NCBI RefSeq assembly: GCF_954871325.1 | Contig: NC_088779.1 | Span: 20,524,846 to 20,588,845, forward strand | DNA from: Gordionus sp. m RMFG-2023 | Lineage: Eukaryota; Nematomorpha; Gordioida; Chordodea; Parachordodidae | Reading direction: 5' to 3' | Length of the DNA stretch: 64,000 bases | Part shown: positions 41,424 through 53,475 of the stretch, one piece after another | Position numbering within the stretch: the first letter of the stretch is position 1 | Layout of the letters: every line of letters starts with the position of its first letter | Made by a program: the position numbers and the translations under genes | The notes under the pieces: model-generated | Databases searched by the model: none | Seen by the model: the letters and a program-made list of their open reading frames with translations, nothing else | What the model was told of the DNA's origin: nothing

Positions 41424-42480
41424 AAAGGTTGTGAACCGAAAATATTAACCGGGTTCGGTTCAAGGTAAAAAAAATTGGGTTCGGTTCATGGGAATATTTT
41501 TGTACCCGGGTTTAGTTCCGTGTTCAGCTCGGTTTAGGAATATTTGAGTGATCATATATTTCTACCCTATAACTAACGATTTCTAAAACAACCGTTTTAT
41601 AAATCAATTATATTTTGCTATCTTTTGTATTTTGCTATCTTTTGTATTTTGCTATCTTTTGTATTTCTAATTGGATGATATCATAAATAACTTGTTCAAT
41701 TCTTTGCGAATTTACTATTTTAGTAATACAAGTTCTAAGATACAAAAATATGTACGTAGTTAAATTTATTTTCAAATGGTATTTATTATCTTGAAATTCA
41801 AAATTAAATAAATCAAAATTTTAAAACCTGTGCTGGCCTATTAAAAATTAAAATTGTACACAAAATCAGAGATTTGCGAGGCCTGGCCTAAATATTTTTT
41901 CCTTTAGATTTTATTTCTCAGTTTTAAAACTTATTATTTGTTTATCTGCAGTTTTTTCGGTCGATTTTTTCCACAGTCCTATTTTACCAAATTCGGTTAT
42001 ATTTTTATCTATTCGTTTCAATAATTTCCCTGCGATTGATCGCTATGTTTCTTTATTATTATCTTCAAAAAACAACACTAGCGAAACTTCTATCGCAAAA
42101 CTTTGATCACGAATGTCGTTTATCTCGAAGGAATTTTAGAGCGAAGGTAATATTCCAAAATCATTTCTGCAAACTTTTTTCCGCTAAACATTTACAGCGA
42201 AAACAATATCGCTATTTTATTTACATGAAAACTTTAGAGTAAATACATTTTAGCGAAACTTTTATTACAAACCCATTATAGCAAAACCTTTATCGCTCCT
42301 TTACAGTGAATTTTTTTACCACACACTGCGAAGCAGGGATTCGAACCCGAAACCGGAAAAGAAAACCCAGGTTTTGTTTTTTAAAAAATTTCTTAAATCC
42401 GAACAACCTGAACTCCGTTTATAAAATTTTCAAAACCCCGAATCGAAACCGGGATTATTTTTGAACCCCGGTTTAGTGAA
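41424..42480. repeat. GGTTCGG/CCGAACC-rich hAT-type repeat remnants
   Basis: GTTGTGAACCGAAAATATT with repeated GGGTTCGGTTCA blocks (41,424-41,530), CAGAGATTTGCGAGGCCTGG (41,867) and CAGGGATTCGAACCCGAAAC (42,324) look like ends of several hAT-type elements broken into each other. A 17-bp unit (TTTTGCTATCTTTTGTA) is repeated three times near 41,612-41,665. Confidence 0.5.
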
Positions 42481-43009
42481 TATGTTTAAAATGATATATT
42501 AAGATATTTGTAAAATTGTAAATACAAATATTAACAATTTAATGAGATTTTTTTAATATTTTCAATTTATTTAAATATAAACGGTATAAATCCTTAAATA
42601 TTACAGATATTACTTAATGATCATGAATAGATTTGTACGAAAAGGTATTAAGTTAATTTATAGAGTAGGATTAAGCCCATTTTATCTGATGATAATAGTT
42701 CCGATGAAGTTTGAACATGATGATTTAGAGAAATTGATACAACTTAAAACTATTTATTCATGTCAGCGGAAATACTTAATAGGGCCTTACACATAATACT
42801 GTAATGAGGAAGGAGAAAATGTAAATGTAGTTAATTTGGTGGAAGAATGAAAAATATCAAGATGCCAAGATAAAGAATAAGGAAAATGAGCTGAGCCTGC
42901 AAAAGGAAAATGGATAGGTTAGATTTTCAAGTTATTCTTATTGCAAATATTTTAGAATTGATAAATCAGGTATCCCTAAATAGACGAACATCTAGTGGTG
43001 ATAAAATAC
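42481..43009. other. AT-rich DNA, no gene recognised
   Basis: Slightly less AT-rich patches near 42,650-42,940 could be old coding remnants, but no motif is recognisable. Confidence 0.4.
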
Positions 43010-43200
43010 TCGATTAGGGTCGATTTTAAAAAACGGCGTGATCAAAATTATAACCAAAATAATATTATGTAAGTCTGCGAATTTCACTCATAGATTGCAG
43101 AAAGGTTTAAACATCTATTTGCCAAATGACTAGGCTTACATAATATTATTTTGGTTATAATCTTAATTTAAAAATCGACCCAAATCGGGCTTTTTAACAA
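43010..43200. mobile_element. Hairpin MITE
   Basis: A perfect 24-nt inverted repeat (ATAACCAAAATAATATTATG plus TAAG; 43,050-43,073 and 43,135-43,158) lies inside an outer pair GGGTCGATTTTAAA / TTTAAAAATCGACCC. The fold-back structure fits a small MITE; no target duplication was found. Confidence 0.7.
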
Positions 43201-43710
43201 AAATACCAACATCACTCATAAAGACTGTTACTAATAATGGAAGAAGATTTTCTTAAAAGTTTTATAAATATATATAGGCTGAATAATTAATTGATTTTTG
43301 TCATCCTTTAGCACCTATAGCTTAAATAGTGGTGAATTAAATCTATTTATCCAATTGAAACTTGTATAAAGGGGCCTTGAGAAACATTATAATGGTAGAA
43401 TACATAGAAGACGAGGATCATAAAACTAAAAGATTTTGCCAATTTTTATATAAACTAATTAGCAAATTTAAATCAAGATGGTCATTTTAATATTCTAGAG
43501 ATAAAAAAATTAAAACCTTTATTGACAAACAATATTACTGAAGAGGGACTAGTAAATTAAAATTGAGATTGTTAAAAAATTATTTGCTAAAAGTTTAGAA
43601 AATTATGAAGATTGTGTCATATCAGATTTTGTCAAATTTCTATATCCATACAAAAATGCATTTGCAAATGTTTTTCAGTTATTCTGTATGTTTAGATCAT
43701 CCACATCAAG

Positions 43711-43800
43711 TTCTTGCCAGGTCAAAATTTTGAAATTGCGGGAGAAATTTAGTATTTTGCGGAAGAAATATGGAAATAGCTAAAAAGATTTTTACTGTTC
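43711..43800. repeat. Left-end fragment of the 2,761 hAT-like family
   Basis: GCCAGGTCAAAATTTTGAAA and GCGGGAGAAATTTAGTATTT match the left arm of the element at 2,761. No right end is nearby. Confidence 0.7.
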
Positions 43801-44245
43801 ACCAAGAAAATTATTAAATGAGATAAACGTTTCAGTAGTGATATAAGAAAGAGTAACTTGGTTTTATTAGGACATGGAAAGAACATAACCGTTTAATTTT
43901 GGAAATTTTTTATTAAAAAATACATCTAATTATATTGTTAATACTTTGTTTTTGTTAGTTTTAGCACTGCTCAATCATTGACATAATACCAATTGTAATA
44001 TAGTTATAAATATTTTCTAAATTACATATATTTTTTAATTGAATCCCCAACAATTTTTCAATTCTGTATTCAAATAACTTAAAATTTTTTTTTGATGTTA
44101 AAATAATTGAGCCCCCTCCCCCCAAATGGGTATGCTAGGATCGGGTCTGGGAGGTTTATAATTATATTCATTAAATCTTATATATCTATCTTCAATTTTG
44201 GCATCACTTTAATGGACAACGCAATGATATTTTCCTCCTCCCAAC

Positions 44246-44908
44246 CAGGGGTGTGAACCTTTAGACAAAAAACTAGGTCCGGATTCAGAGATAAAATTTA
44301 AAAAAAGATGGGTTTGAAGTTCATAATTAAATATTGACTCGATATTAATAAAATGATATAATTTTTTCCATTTATCTATTTTTTATTCTATTCCATATAA
44401 ATATAATTTAGTAGAAAATTTTAAATGTTTTATTCAATCTAACAATCATAAAATCTTCCAAAATATCTCTTTTAAAATTTCCACGCAAATCTGACAATAT
44501 GTATTTCAAGGAAGAAAAGGCACGTTCTACCTAATAGCTATCTCTTTTAATACATTTGTACCAGACCGTGTCGCTGGTACATCCATAACGATTTTAAAGA
44601 GGAGGCTTAGTTCTGAATAAATGTAAGAATTTTCTCCCCAGAATTTCAAAATATTTTTTATTCTTTTGACCTGTGAGAACTTTTTAATTAAAGATTTTAT
44701 AGGAATTTGTCACTCTTTCCTCTTATCTGATAACTTTATCTGCTTTTCTCTCTTATTTATTTCATGAATATTTTATATAATAATAGAAAACTGCTTTCAT
44801 TTTATTTTAAGAAATTTTTACTATTTCTTTTGATACCTTGAACCCTCCACTTTTAAAAAGGTCAGGTATGAGGATTCAGAGGTTTCAGGATTCAGGTTCA
44901 TACCCCTG
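44246..44908 (-). mobile_element. 663-bp hAT deletion derivative, perfect target duplication
   Basis: Ends CAGGGGTGTGAACC and GGTTCATACCCCTG between identical 8-bp duplications CTCCCAAC (44,238-44,245 and 44,909-44,916). Minus-strand remnants at 44,620-44,430 (CCAGCGACACGG context, then a YILSDLRGNFKRDIL-like stretch) match the hAT C-terminal dimerisation region. It shares its ends with the 1.38-kb element at 50,202-51,584. Confidence 0.9.
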
Positions 44909-44916
44909 CTCCCAAC

Positions 44917-46100
44917 GATAGCTTTTTGAATTCGCCTTAACTGCTTGGAAATCTTCAGTAAATATTTTATTAAAAGAATACTCTTATCTTGGAAGCATTG
45001 CCAATCATAACCGAGGTATCCTTTTATTAGAAAAACAATTAAAAGTTTCCATAGGCCACAAAACTGAATGTGTTATCATTTAATCATATGCGTGCATAAA
45101 ATGTAAAAAGTTGATTGATTCCAAAAGGAATTGATAAGACCAGGGCGATAAGGTAAGTGGGGTAAAAAGGCAAACGCCTATGATTTTTTTTATCTTTAGG
45201 GCGTGTGTTCATTTAATTATGGGAGCTTCGTATTCAAAAGATATTGATCAAAATTTTTTTTAGCCCGTTTCACCACCTTTTTTATAGTATCTTGCGGCAA
45301 AATTATACCCTTTTAAATTTATAAGATATATTCCTAAACGTCTAAGCTACTGAGTAAGATTTCTCTAGAGTCATTTAAGCTAACAAGGCATTTCACAAAA
45401 TATTTTAAGTGGGTTTTCAGCCAGGGGAATCTATCCACTAAATGATATTTTTGCAGATTTCTAGAGATGAAATCATTTTGAATGATATTATTTATAGTGA
45501 TATCCAAAACGTTGATTCAAAAGAATTGGTGAGTCTTTAGCCGCACTATCTAATCATGATAGCAGCCCCTCTACTACAAGTAGGAGGGTGGTGAGGAGGA
45601 AATAGGAATGGAAGGAGGGCAAGAGTTATGGTTTTTTAAGACGAAAGTGGGCAAGAACTTTTTACAGAACCTAAATCGAACGAAACGATTCTGTCAACTG
45701 AACCCAACCCCTTAAAGATCTATGAACCAGTTCAAACCTTGATATCCTTACTCTTTTAATAATAATCTATTTTGATTGATAATATAGTAAGCATTTTCAA
45801 ATACTTTTTTATATATTGCTATTTGACCAAACCAACAACCCAGGTTAGCGTATGGAAGTCGTCTCACCATAGAATTTATACCTTCTCCTTATAAATATAA
45901 TTTGACATAAGAGAATTTTGAAGTTGAAAATATAATAATTATATATAGTTTAATATAATTTTTTTTGCGAAAGATGGGCCTAAATTTACATAATTCTAAG
46001 TTTGTATACGATATAAATAGAAAAGATTTTAAAGGTCCACTCAACCAATATTTTTATGAACCTAACCCTGAACGGCAAACTTTTATTTTTGCCTGAACCT
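44917..46100. other. AT-rich DNA with scattered GAACC-type repeat ends
   Basis: No gene recognised. AACCTAAATCGAACGAAACG and ACTGAACCCAACCCC (45,665-45,715) and similar pieces at 46,040-46,130 resemble hAT-type ends. A possible isolated exon is listed separately. Confidence 0.45.
45457..45528 (+). other. Candidate orphan exon
   Basis: Seventy-two nt, open in one frame (ISRDEIILNDIIYSDIQNVD...), bounded by a strong acceptor (ATTTTTGCAG) and a consensus donor (GTGAGT). No companion exons or family recognised, so this may be chance. Confidence 0.25.
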
Positions 46101-46139
46101 AAATCGGTGTTCATTAAGGTTCCTGGTTTTTCTAAAATT

Positions 46140-48300
46140 TAGGAGGGGAGATAAAATTTTAGTGATATAAAATTGTAATGCGAAGATTTGATTTAATGCT
46201 AATTGTCTTAATTGTCATAATCAATTTGTACCAATAATTATCCATTTTATAAATATCTTTATTGTGAACTAATTTTTACTAAATATTCATATTTTATTTT
46301 TGTTTTGTGGGTTAAATTTGAGGCTTGCCATATTATACATCTAACCCAGGGTAGTTGGCAAAAACTAAAAAGCACAACTTTTTCTTATTCCTGAATAGTG
46401 CCCACAGTATAAAAGGTAGAAAGCCCCAGTTTAATTTTATAGTCTAATAGGCTATCCCATAATACAATTAGATTTTATAAAATAAAATTTTATCGAAAAA
46501 TAGTATAACATCAGCCATATATGCCTGGCTACATGGTCTTATTTGTAGATATAGTAAAGGCAGATATACAACGTATGCGACGATTATTTTGTTAATTAAA
46601 TGTAATCTTACAAAACGGGAGCCAAATTATTTATAAGATGATGGCTGGTTTTCAAGTAAATCATTATTGAGACTTAACATGTGTTTTTTCCTTTTCCAAA
46701 ATATGTGAATTCAAATACGATTGATATTGAAATAAATATTTTAAATTAACTAATTATGTTATCACTGGAGGTCCTAAAAAGTATGTAGATCTTATTTTAT
46801 CTCAACCTCGGCTCATGCCTGACAGTGACAATATATCTTTAAACCCCCCCCCCCCCCCTTATTTTTAATATTTTATTATATATAATATTCAATATATATT
46901 TTTCAAATTTTTTTCTTTTTCTAATAATATGTTTTAATATATTTTTTAAATTTGAATATATAAAATTGAAATATAATAAAAACAATTTAATTTAAAATTT
47001 CCTTTAGGTACACTTCACTTTTTATTCAATGATTGTTTTTTTATATTTTATTTTTGTAATAGAAGTGTTCTTTTGGTATATGTAATTAAATTTATTTAAA
47101 GTAATTTAATAAATAAAGTTGTTTAATAATTGCAAACAAAATATAATAAAAGGTAAAAACGTTTCATATCAGAGTGTAATTTTTATTTTGCGTAAAACAA
47201 ATTATTTATAAGGTTATTTGAAATAATTAATATATATTTTATAAAAACTTTATTTATTTAAAAAATTAAAAAAAAATTTTTTGTTCCCAACTATGACATA
47301 ATCTGGCTACGTTGTTGAGACAGACATATGTGATATTTGGTCCGCTCATAAAATAGAGGTCTGAATAAATAAATTAAAAATCGGTATTCCAGTAAGATTG
47401 ATTTTATTGATAAAGTATTAGGGTTTTCGGTTATAAATTTAATGCTTTTCCATAATCTTCTGTATAGAAGATGTTCCTATCTTTTTTATTGTAATTTCAC
47501 ATAACTAACAGTAAATGATAAGTTAAAATGGCGTGTCCCAACTATACTATAAGCAACATGACCGATCCCACTATTCTATAAATATCACTTAGAAACATAT
47601 TAATTCCTGCTTATTAATTCTAAAAATTTGTCAGATTAAAAAATAGGGTTTTAACTTTCCTAAAATTTATTTATTAAGATAAATTTTACATATAAATAAA
47701 CCGATAAAGTTTGAACTATTTTTTATTTGGTAAGCTATAAAACACATTTTCTTCTGTTAAAATTAAAATACTAAATATTTTTCAAATCTTTTTTAGCCAA
47801 TCACGTATGACGTAATTATCTATGTTAGATTAAAATTTCAAGTCTTATAAAATAATGGCTCAAATTATAATTTGAATGACCTAACGTTCCCCTGTACTCA
47901 CATACCCCAGTCTCTCCTATCTAGTTCATTTATGAAAATTAATATTAAAAAACAACCGTATATTTCATTCATTCACATTTTATATTGTTATTTTTTGCTA
48001 AATTTTGAAATGAACTTAAAAAATAAGTAGCTAAGAAATACCTTTTGATATTGAATCAAGAATGATGAAATGTTATAATAAATTAAATAGATAGATAAAT
48101 AAGGTAAAAGAACTTAAAGAATTAAAGTATGTCCCTAAAAAATGGTTTTTACTTGTTTCTGCAGTAAAAATACTCTATAAACAATTTGAACCCTTAAAAA
48201 ATATTTTCTCACTTTAAAAAATCCATCTATAATTTTGAAATTATTTTTTCGAAGAATTAACATAAATTTATCTGAACTTAATCATAATTATATGCAGCCA
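46140..48300. other. AT-rich DNA, no gene recognised
   Basis: Non-coding. A run of 17 C at about 46,842-46,858 is the main oddity. Confidence 0.5.
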
Positions 48301-48309
48301 TTTAGATTA

Positions 48310-48930
48310 AATAATAAAAATGTCCGATAAAGTTATAATTGATTTTTTTATCAATTCGGATATAATTGTAAAGGCTCAATACTTGAAATTTATGGTATAG
48401 TGTTCTGACATAGCTAAAGTCGAAGCATATAAAGAAGTAGCTAAGCAGAACTATGTAAAAACAATTATCCAATATTGAAAAACGATATGATTTTAATGAC
48501 AATATATATAAATATTTTAAAGTATGAAATTGAACGATACAATCAAGTTCTAATATTTTGAACGAATTGTAGATAATCTTAAACTTAAAAATGTAAATAT
48601 CGATGACAATATAGATAACTTAATATGATCTCCAAATTCATAAAATGGAGAATTTATCAATTTTATCTTATCATAAAAATGGTTCCAATTAAACTCTAAT
48701 CAAGCAATAAAAATAATTTATAATTAAAATGCGACCTCTGAAATTTTTTTTTTAATGAATAAATGGTGAAAATATCATTCTTAGCTTTAATTTATTAGAA
48801 GCCAAATTGATGGTAGAGCATAATTTTGATAATTGTAAAGAGTTGGCGAAATTTATTTCCAAAGATAAGAAACTTTTAAATAAAATAAGATCTTTCGATA
48901 AATTTGTAGAGATTTCTATCTAATTTTTTT
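48310..48930 (+). pseudogene. Decayed coding-like region of unknown origin
   Basis: Plus-strand pieces such as DKVIIDFFINSDIIVKAQYL (48,318-48,380) and NLLEAKLMVEHNFDNCKELA continuing to a stop at 48,921 have balanced, non-repetitive composition unlike the surrounding AT-rich noise. Many stops and frame changes separate them. I recognise no family. It could be a dead transposon or a host pseudogene. Confidence 0.3.
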
Positions 48931-50000
48931 ATATTTTGACTTTGTAAATAGCATAGTTAAGTAAAGATTGATAAATTCGTAATTTGACAAAAAATATTCA
49001 CGAATACTTATAAAATGTGATTGACATTTAATCCCGCTTTAAAAAAAAATTATTTTATTGAAAATCCCATAAATTCACTTTTTGAATATGACAGACAGGC
49101 TTCGCCTTAGCCTTTGCCAGGCCTTAGATCCCGAAGATGGCCTTTTTTAATTATGTTTCTAATAATATATTGGTTATTTTATTGATATATATCTGTATTG
49201 ATTTCTTATTGATAGATTTTTAATTTGGCGAATAAAATTTTTGGATATCATTTGTTTTATCACTAAGACAAAATGAAATGTATCAAAAGTCGAGTTTTTT
49301 AAGGGCAATTTTAAAAATAGCTTTGATAAATTCTATATAAGACATTATACTACATTCAATGGGTATTTAATTTTAATTGTGCTGCCTAATTCTAAAATCA
49401 CTTTGATTTTCCTCAAAATTTATAGACATATTATCTACGCAGGACAGGGAAACATCCGCATAAACACAAATTAGCTATGGAGATGGGGGGGGGGGTGGTA
49501 ATTATTTTTTTTAGAATTAATCTTGATATTTTATTATATCTTAATTTTCAGAAATTTATTAGGACTAGTGACTATAAAATATTGACAATTTCTAATAATC
49601 AAATTCACATATAAATGAATGATATAATTTTAAATATATATAATCGGCGTATGAATTACTATAAAGTTCAATGTACTAAAAAGAATATAAATTTTTTAGG
49701 TTTTCAAAATTTGATCAAAAATTTATATTATATTTAAAAATAAATAAATGTTGGAAATATAGATTAATTTCTAAAATTATTCTAAAGAATTATTGCATGT
49801 ATGTAATGCAAACTTACAAAGTTCATTAAAAAAAATATAAATATAGTAAATAAGCATATTATAAATTTATGTGAAATTCAATCTTCATTGGGATTAAGCT
49901 AATTTTTCCAATGATTTCATCAGTGCTTGGTATTAACTAACTCCCTATGAATATTAAGAAGAGTAAAAATCAGTCCATTTTTAAAGTAGTACTTCTCTGT
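48931..50000. other. AT-rich DNA, no gene recognised
   Basis: Non-coding. A run of ten G occurs near 49,486. Confidence 0.5.
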
Positions 50001-50004
50001 AGTA

Positions 50005-50185
50005 TTGTTACGAATTTAAGCCGTTTTTATTAAAACGGCTAACTCAATATTTTATCCAGAAATTACTAAAACGGCTAACTCAATATTTTATCCAGAAATT
50101 ACTAAAGCCTTGCTCATAGGTGTCACAGGTAGCGAAATCTCGAAGCAAAAATTTTTCTGGGTAAAATATTGAGTTTACTATTTTT
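50005..50185. repeat. AACGGCTAACTCAATATTTT repeat, internally duplicated
   Basis: GTATTGTTACGAATTTAAGC begins a MITE-like repeat related to 28,664 and 29,879. A 43-bp unit (AACGGCTAACTCAATATTTT then ATCCAGAAATTACTAAA) is present twice in tandem at about 50,033-50,110. Confidence 0.7.
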
Positions 50186-50201
50186 AATTATTGGTTCAAA
50201 G

Positions 50202-51584
50202 CAGGGATATGAACCCTTCGACAAAAAAAATGGGTCCAGATCCGGGTTCGGGTACAGAAATAAAATTTGAAAAGATCCGGGTCCAGGTTCAGGGAACATA
50301 AAAATAATGATTCAAAATAAGATTTTTTTTTTCAATCATTTATTATACTTCAATGTATACATATTCATAATTTACAAATTAAAAATTTAAAAATGAAATA
50401 ATTAATATTTTAAATATTTTATTCAATCGCACAATTATAATATCTTCTACAATATATATTTCACTGATGAAAATTCACATAACTCTTACCTAAAATAGAT
50501 AGTTATCTTTATAAAATTATTGTACTCGCGATGCCGGTACAGCCATGAAGATTCTAGATAAGATATATAATTCTGGATATATTGAAAAATTTTTTTCCTA
50601 GAATTTTAAAATATTTATATCCTTATTTATTCTCTTAACTTTTGAGAACTTTACTATTAAAGTTGCAATAGGCATTTTTTGATCCTCCTTTCTATCTGAT
50701 GATAATTTGATTTTTTTTCTCTATCTAAAAGTAAAATTTAAAGATCATCAATGTTGCTATCATTATTATTATCACTACTACCAGTAGGTATTGTCGCAAC
50801 CTCCAATATATTGTAAATAATGGAGTTTTGAGTATGCCATAAATCCTTAAGATTAGCCGTTTGTTTTTACTCAATATTCAATAAAATTTGATATCGAGGG
50901 TCTAAATATATAGAAGCGTATACAACACTATTTTGCAAATATTGTTGTTCTCGAATTTTTATGTTTTCTAATATTTCGTATAAAAAGAACTGTAAATTTT
51001 CCTAAATATAATCGGCATCTAATCCATATGCCATAAAAATCAAATAAACATAATTGTTCTGATTGTAATCTTAATAGTTATTTTTAAAGGAACTAATACA
51101 CTAGTAAGGTCCTTTATTTGGCAACAATCATTTCCGACAAAATGACTTCACATGCTCCTATAATAAAATTATTACAGAAATATTTCAAACTTAATAATTG
51201 TTCTAGCATCATGCAAATTGAGGGCGAACGTGTTGTGCATTATCATTTAAATTAAAATATTATTACACAATTCACTTTAAAAATAATCAACGTATTTCTA
51301 TAACATAGCATATTAAAAAATTTACATAATAAAATATTATTACCTACACTAATGATATCCTAAATAAAATGGAAGTCCAGGAAGAAAATTGAAAGAAAAA
51401 CGCGAAGATAAAATAAATGATTCCAAAAAAGTTAATAAAATTTTAAAAAATTTATATTATTTTTTAAATAAATATTTTTATTTTTAAAAATTTTTATGAC
51501 ACCTAGAACCCTTGGACCCTCCACTTTAAAAAGGGTCCGGGTTCAGCCAAAATATAAGGGTCCGGGTTCGGGTTCACATCCCTG
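50202..51584 (-). mobile_element. 1.38-kb hAT element with target duplication
   Basis: Ends CAGGGATATGAACCC and GGGTTCACATCCCTG, flanked by GTTCAAAG (50,194-50,201) and GTTCAAAA (51,585-51,592). Minus-strand pieces include LDADYI, YEILENIKIREQQYLQNS and VVYASIYLDPRYQILLN, a segment conserved in hAT transposases, plus an acidic Asn/Asp stretch. It is degenerate. It is the larger relative of 44,246-44,908. Confidence 0.88.
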
Positions 51585-51592
51585 GTTCAAAA

Positions 51593-52400
51593 TGAATTTT
51601 TCTTTCATTTATTTTAAATTGATACAGTGTTGTGTAGATTTAATTCAAAACATTTCCATATTTTTTAAATAAAAACTTGTAAAAATTGATAAGAATATAT
51701 ATATAAATATGTTATTTTTACAATTTTTTTCTAGTCAAATAATTTTATTTTCGAATAAATTAAAAATATGAAAATGTTTTCCATCAAACCTGGTCAATAC
51801 TGTAAAACCCCCTCCTTATTTCTAATTGTCTAAGATAATCTCAGAAATTTTAGTTCCCTTCAAAAACTTAAAAAATCTTGAAAATCACGAATAAACAATA
51901 TTATAGACACATATCATTTTATAAATCAAATTTTCAATTAAAAAATATTATAAATTATATTTATAAAAATTAAAAAAAACGCGCTTCCAGAGACGCAATA
52001 ATTGATATGAGATCGGGGTGTGAACTTTCTATTTTTAATTGTAGAACACATAGTATTAGTGTTACTTTACTAAACAATTGCTCAACCTTAGAGCTTTTGG
52101 GGTAAAAAATATTTATTATAATCGTTTTCAATTTCACCCTAATCAATTCATCCTATTTTGAGATCATATTTTCCTAAGTTTAAATTACATGTATCAAAAC
52201 AAAAGCCGAGTCAAGTATTTTGAAATACGATAAAAAGATTTTTTACAATGGTGATGGCAATTTTTTTTTAGATATTTTGGCTATTAAATTTATTTCATTA
52301 TAATTGCCTTAATATTTTTAGATTCTTCCTTATATCTTGAATCTTGTTATGAATTTTAAAAATTTTCGTATTTTACTAATAAATTTATATCTATACTGTT
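51593..52400. other. AT-rich DNA, no gene recognised
   Basis: Non-coding. A possible hAT-type end (CGGGGTGTGAACTTTC) near 52,015 has no partner. Confidence 0.45.
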
Positions 52401-52990
52401 TACTAGGTATGTAAATTTCTTTGGAAACTACAATTGAGAGAAAATTTCCGGGAAATTTGGGGGAAAATGGGAAATAACGAGGAAAAGGGAGAAATTTGTA
52501 AAAAAATTTATTTTACAGGTCAATATTTGATTTTTTTTATGTTTTATCAAAATGTATAAACTTTTAATATGTCATATAAACAAGTATGATATAATTTCAA
52601 TTATTTAATTAGTTATCCTCGTTTGAAACAATTAGATCTCTAAAATCAAGCAATTTGCCATTTGTCTCGCATCATCTAAATCTAGGTTTCCAGAAAATCA
52701 ATTTATAACATTAATCCTTCATCAAAAACTTCATTGTCTTTAAAATTAAATCCGCAATATTTTGGGTTAAGTATACGAGCAGGGTAATGAATGTCCCGGC
52801 AATAAATAATTTTCCGATTTTTTTCATAAATTGTCTTATCTCTATAATTTCGTTCCTTAAGAGATTTCCCTGATATGAATAAATGCTTGAGGAACGTCAG
52901 ATAAGTTTGATTTGTCTGCTTCGACTTCCTCTACTTGTGTAGAAATGACTATAAAATTGTATAGATGTGCATCATTTAAAAAACTCAATT
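52400..52990 (-). pseudogene. hAT transposase remnant
   Basis: On the minus strand, KERNYRDKTIYEKNRKII and HYPARILNPKYCGFNFKDNE (52,850-52,730) match the hAT segment just before the C-terminal domain (a L-x-P-K-Y-x-G pattern). GGAAATTTGGGGGAAAATGG near 52,450 may be part of its end. It is broken and incomplete. Confidence 0.55.
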
Positions 52991-53099
52991 ATCAAAAAGA
53001 TTAAGTCTTTTACCTATATAAAAAAAATATTAAGTATCGCTGCAAAATATTTATTTTTTAACAAACTATTAATTATCATAACTATACTGACCATAGTAA

Positions 53100-53235
53100 T
53101 ATCTAATCATAATTTTTCATGGGATTGGCCCGGCTGAAGACCTGGAAAATGGGGGTTTGCCGACGAGCTCTCAAAATTTTGTTTTACAACCCCCCTCCGC
53201 TGGATAAATCCTAACAACGTCACTGTAAGCCAATC
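53100..53235. repeat. GC-rich repeat-end remnant
   Basis: GGGATTGGCCCGGCTGAAGA to AACGTCACTGTAAG, with CAACCCCCCTCCGCTGG, resembles the right end of a GCGTCACTG-type hAT repeat. Confidence 0.4.
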
Positions 53236-53475
53236 CTAGTTGTACCCATGCTACTTGATAAATATTAATATTTAACAAGATAAATGAATTAAAATTTTTG
53301 ATACATATTTAGTAAAATACATATATGGGCATACATCTGGATATAGATCAACAAATTTATTTATTTTCATTCTTAAAAATTTTATATTAAAAATATTAGT
53401 ATCATGGAATTTTCAATCGAAAATACAAGAATAATCATTAATTGTTTATTTTTATAGTTATATTTCATCATAATT

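Noticed and set aside
42322-42345. GATTCGAACCC resembling a tRNA T-loop (B box) on the minus strand
   Set aside because: No cloverleaf can be formed around it, and the sequence matches the CAGGG...GAACCC end of the hAT family seen at 44,246 and 50,202.
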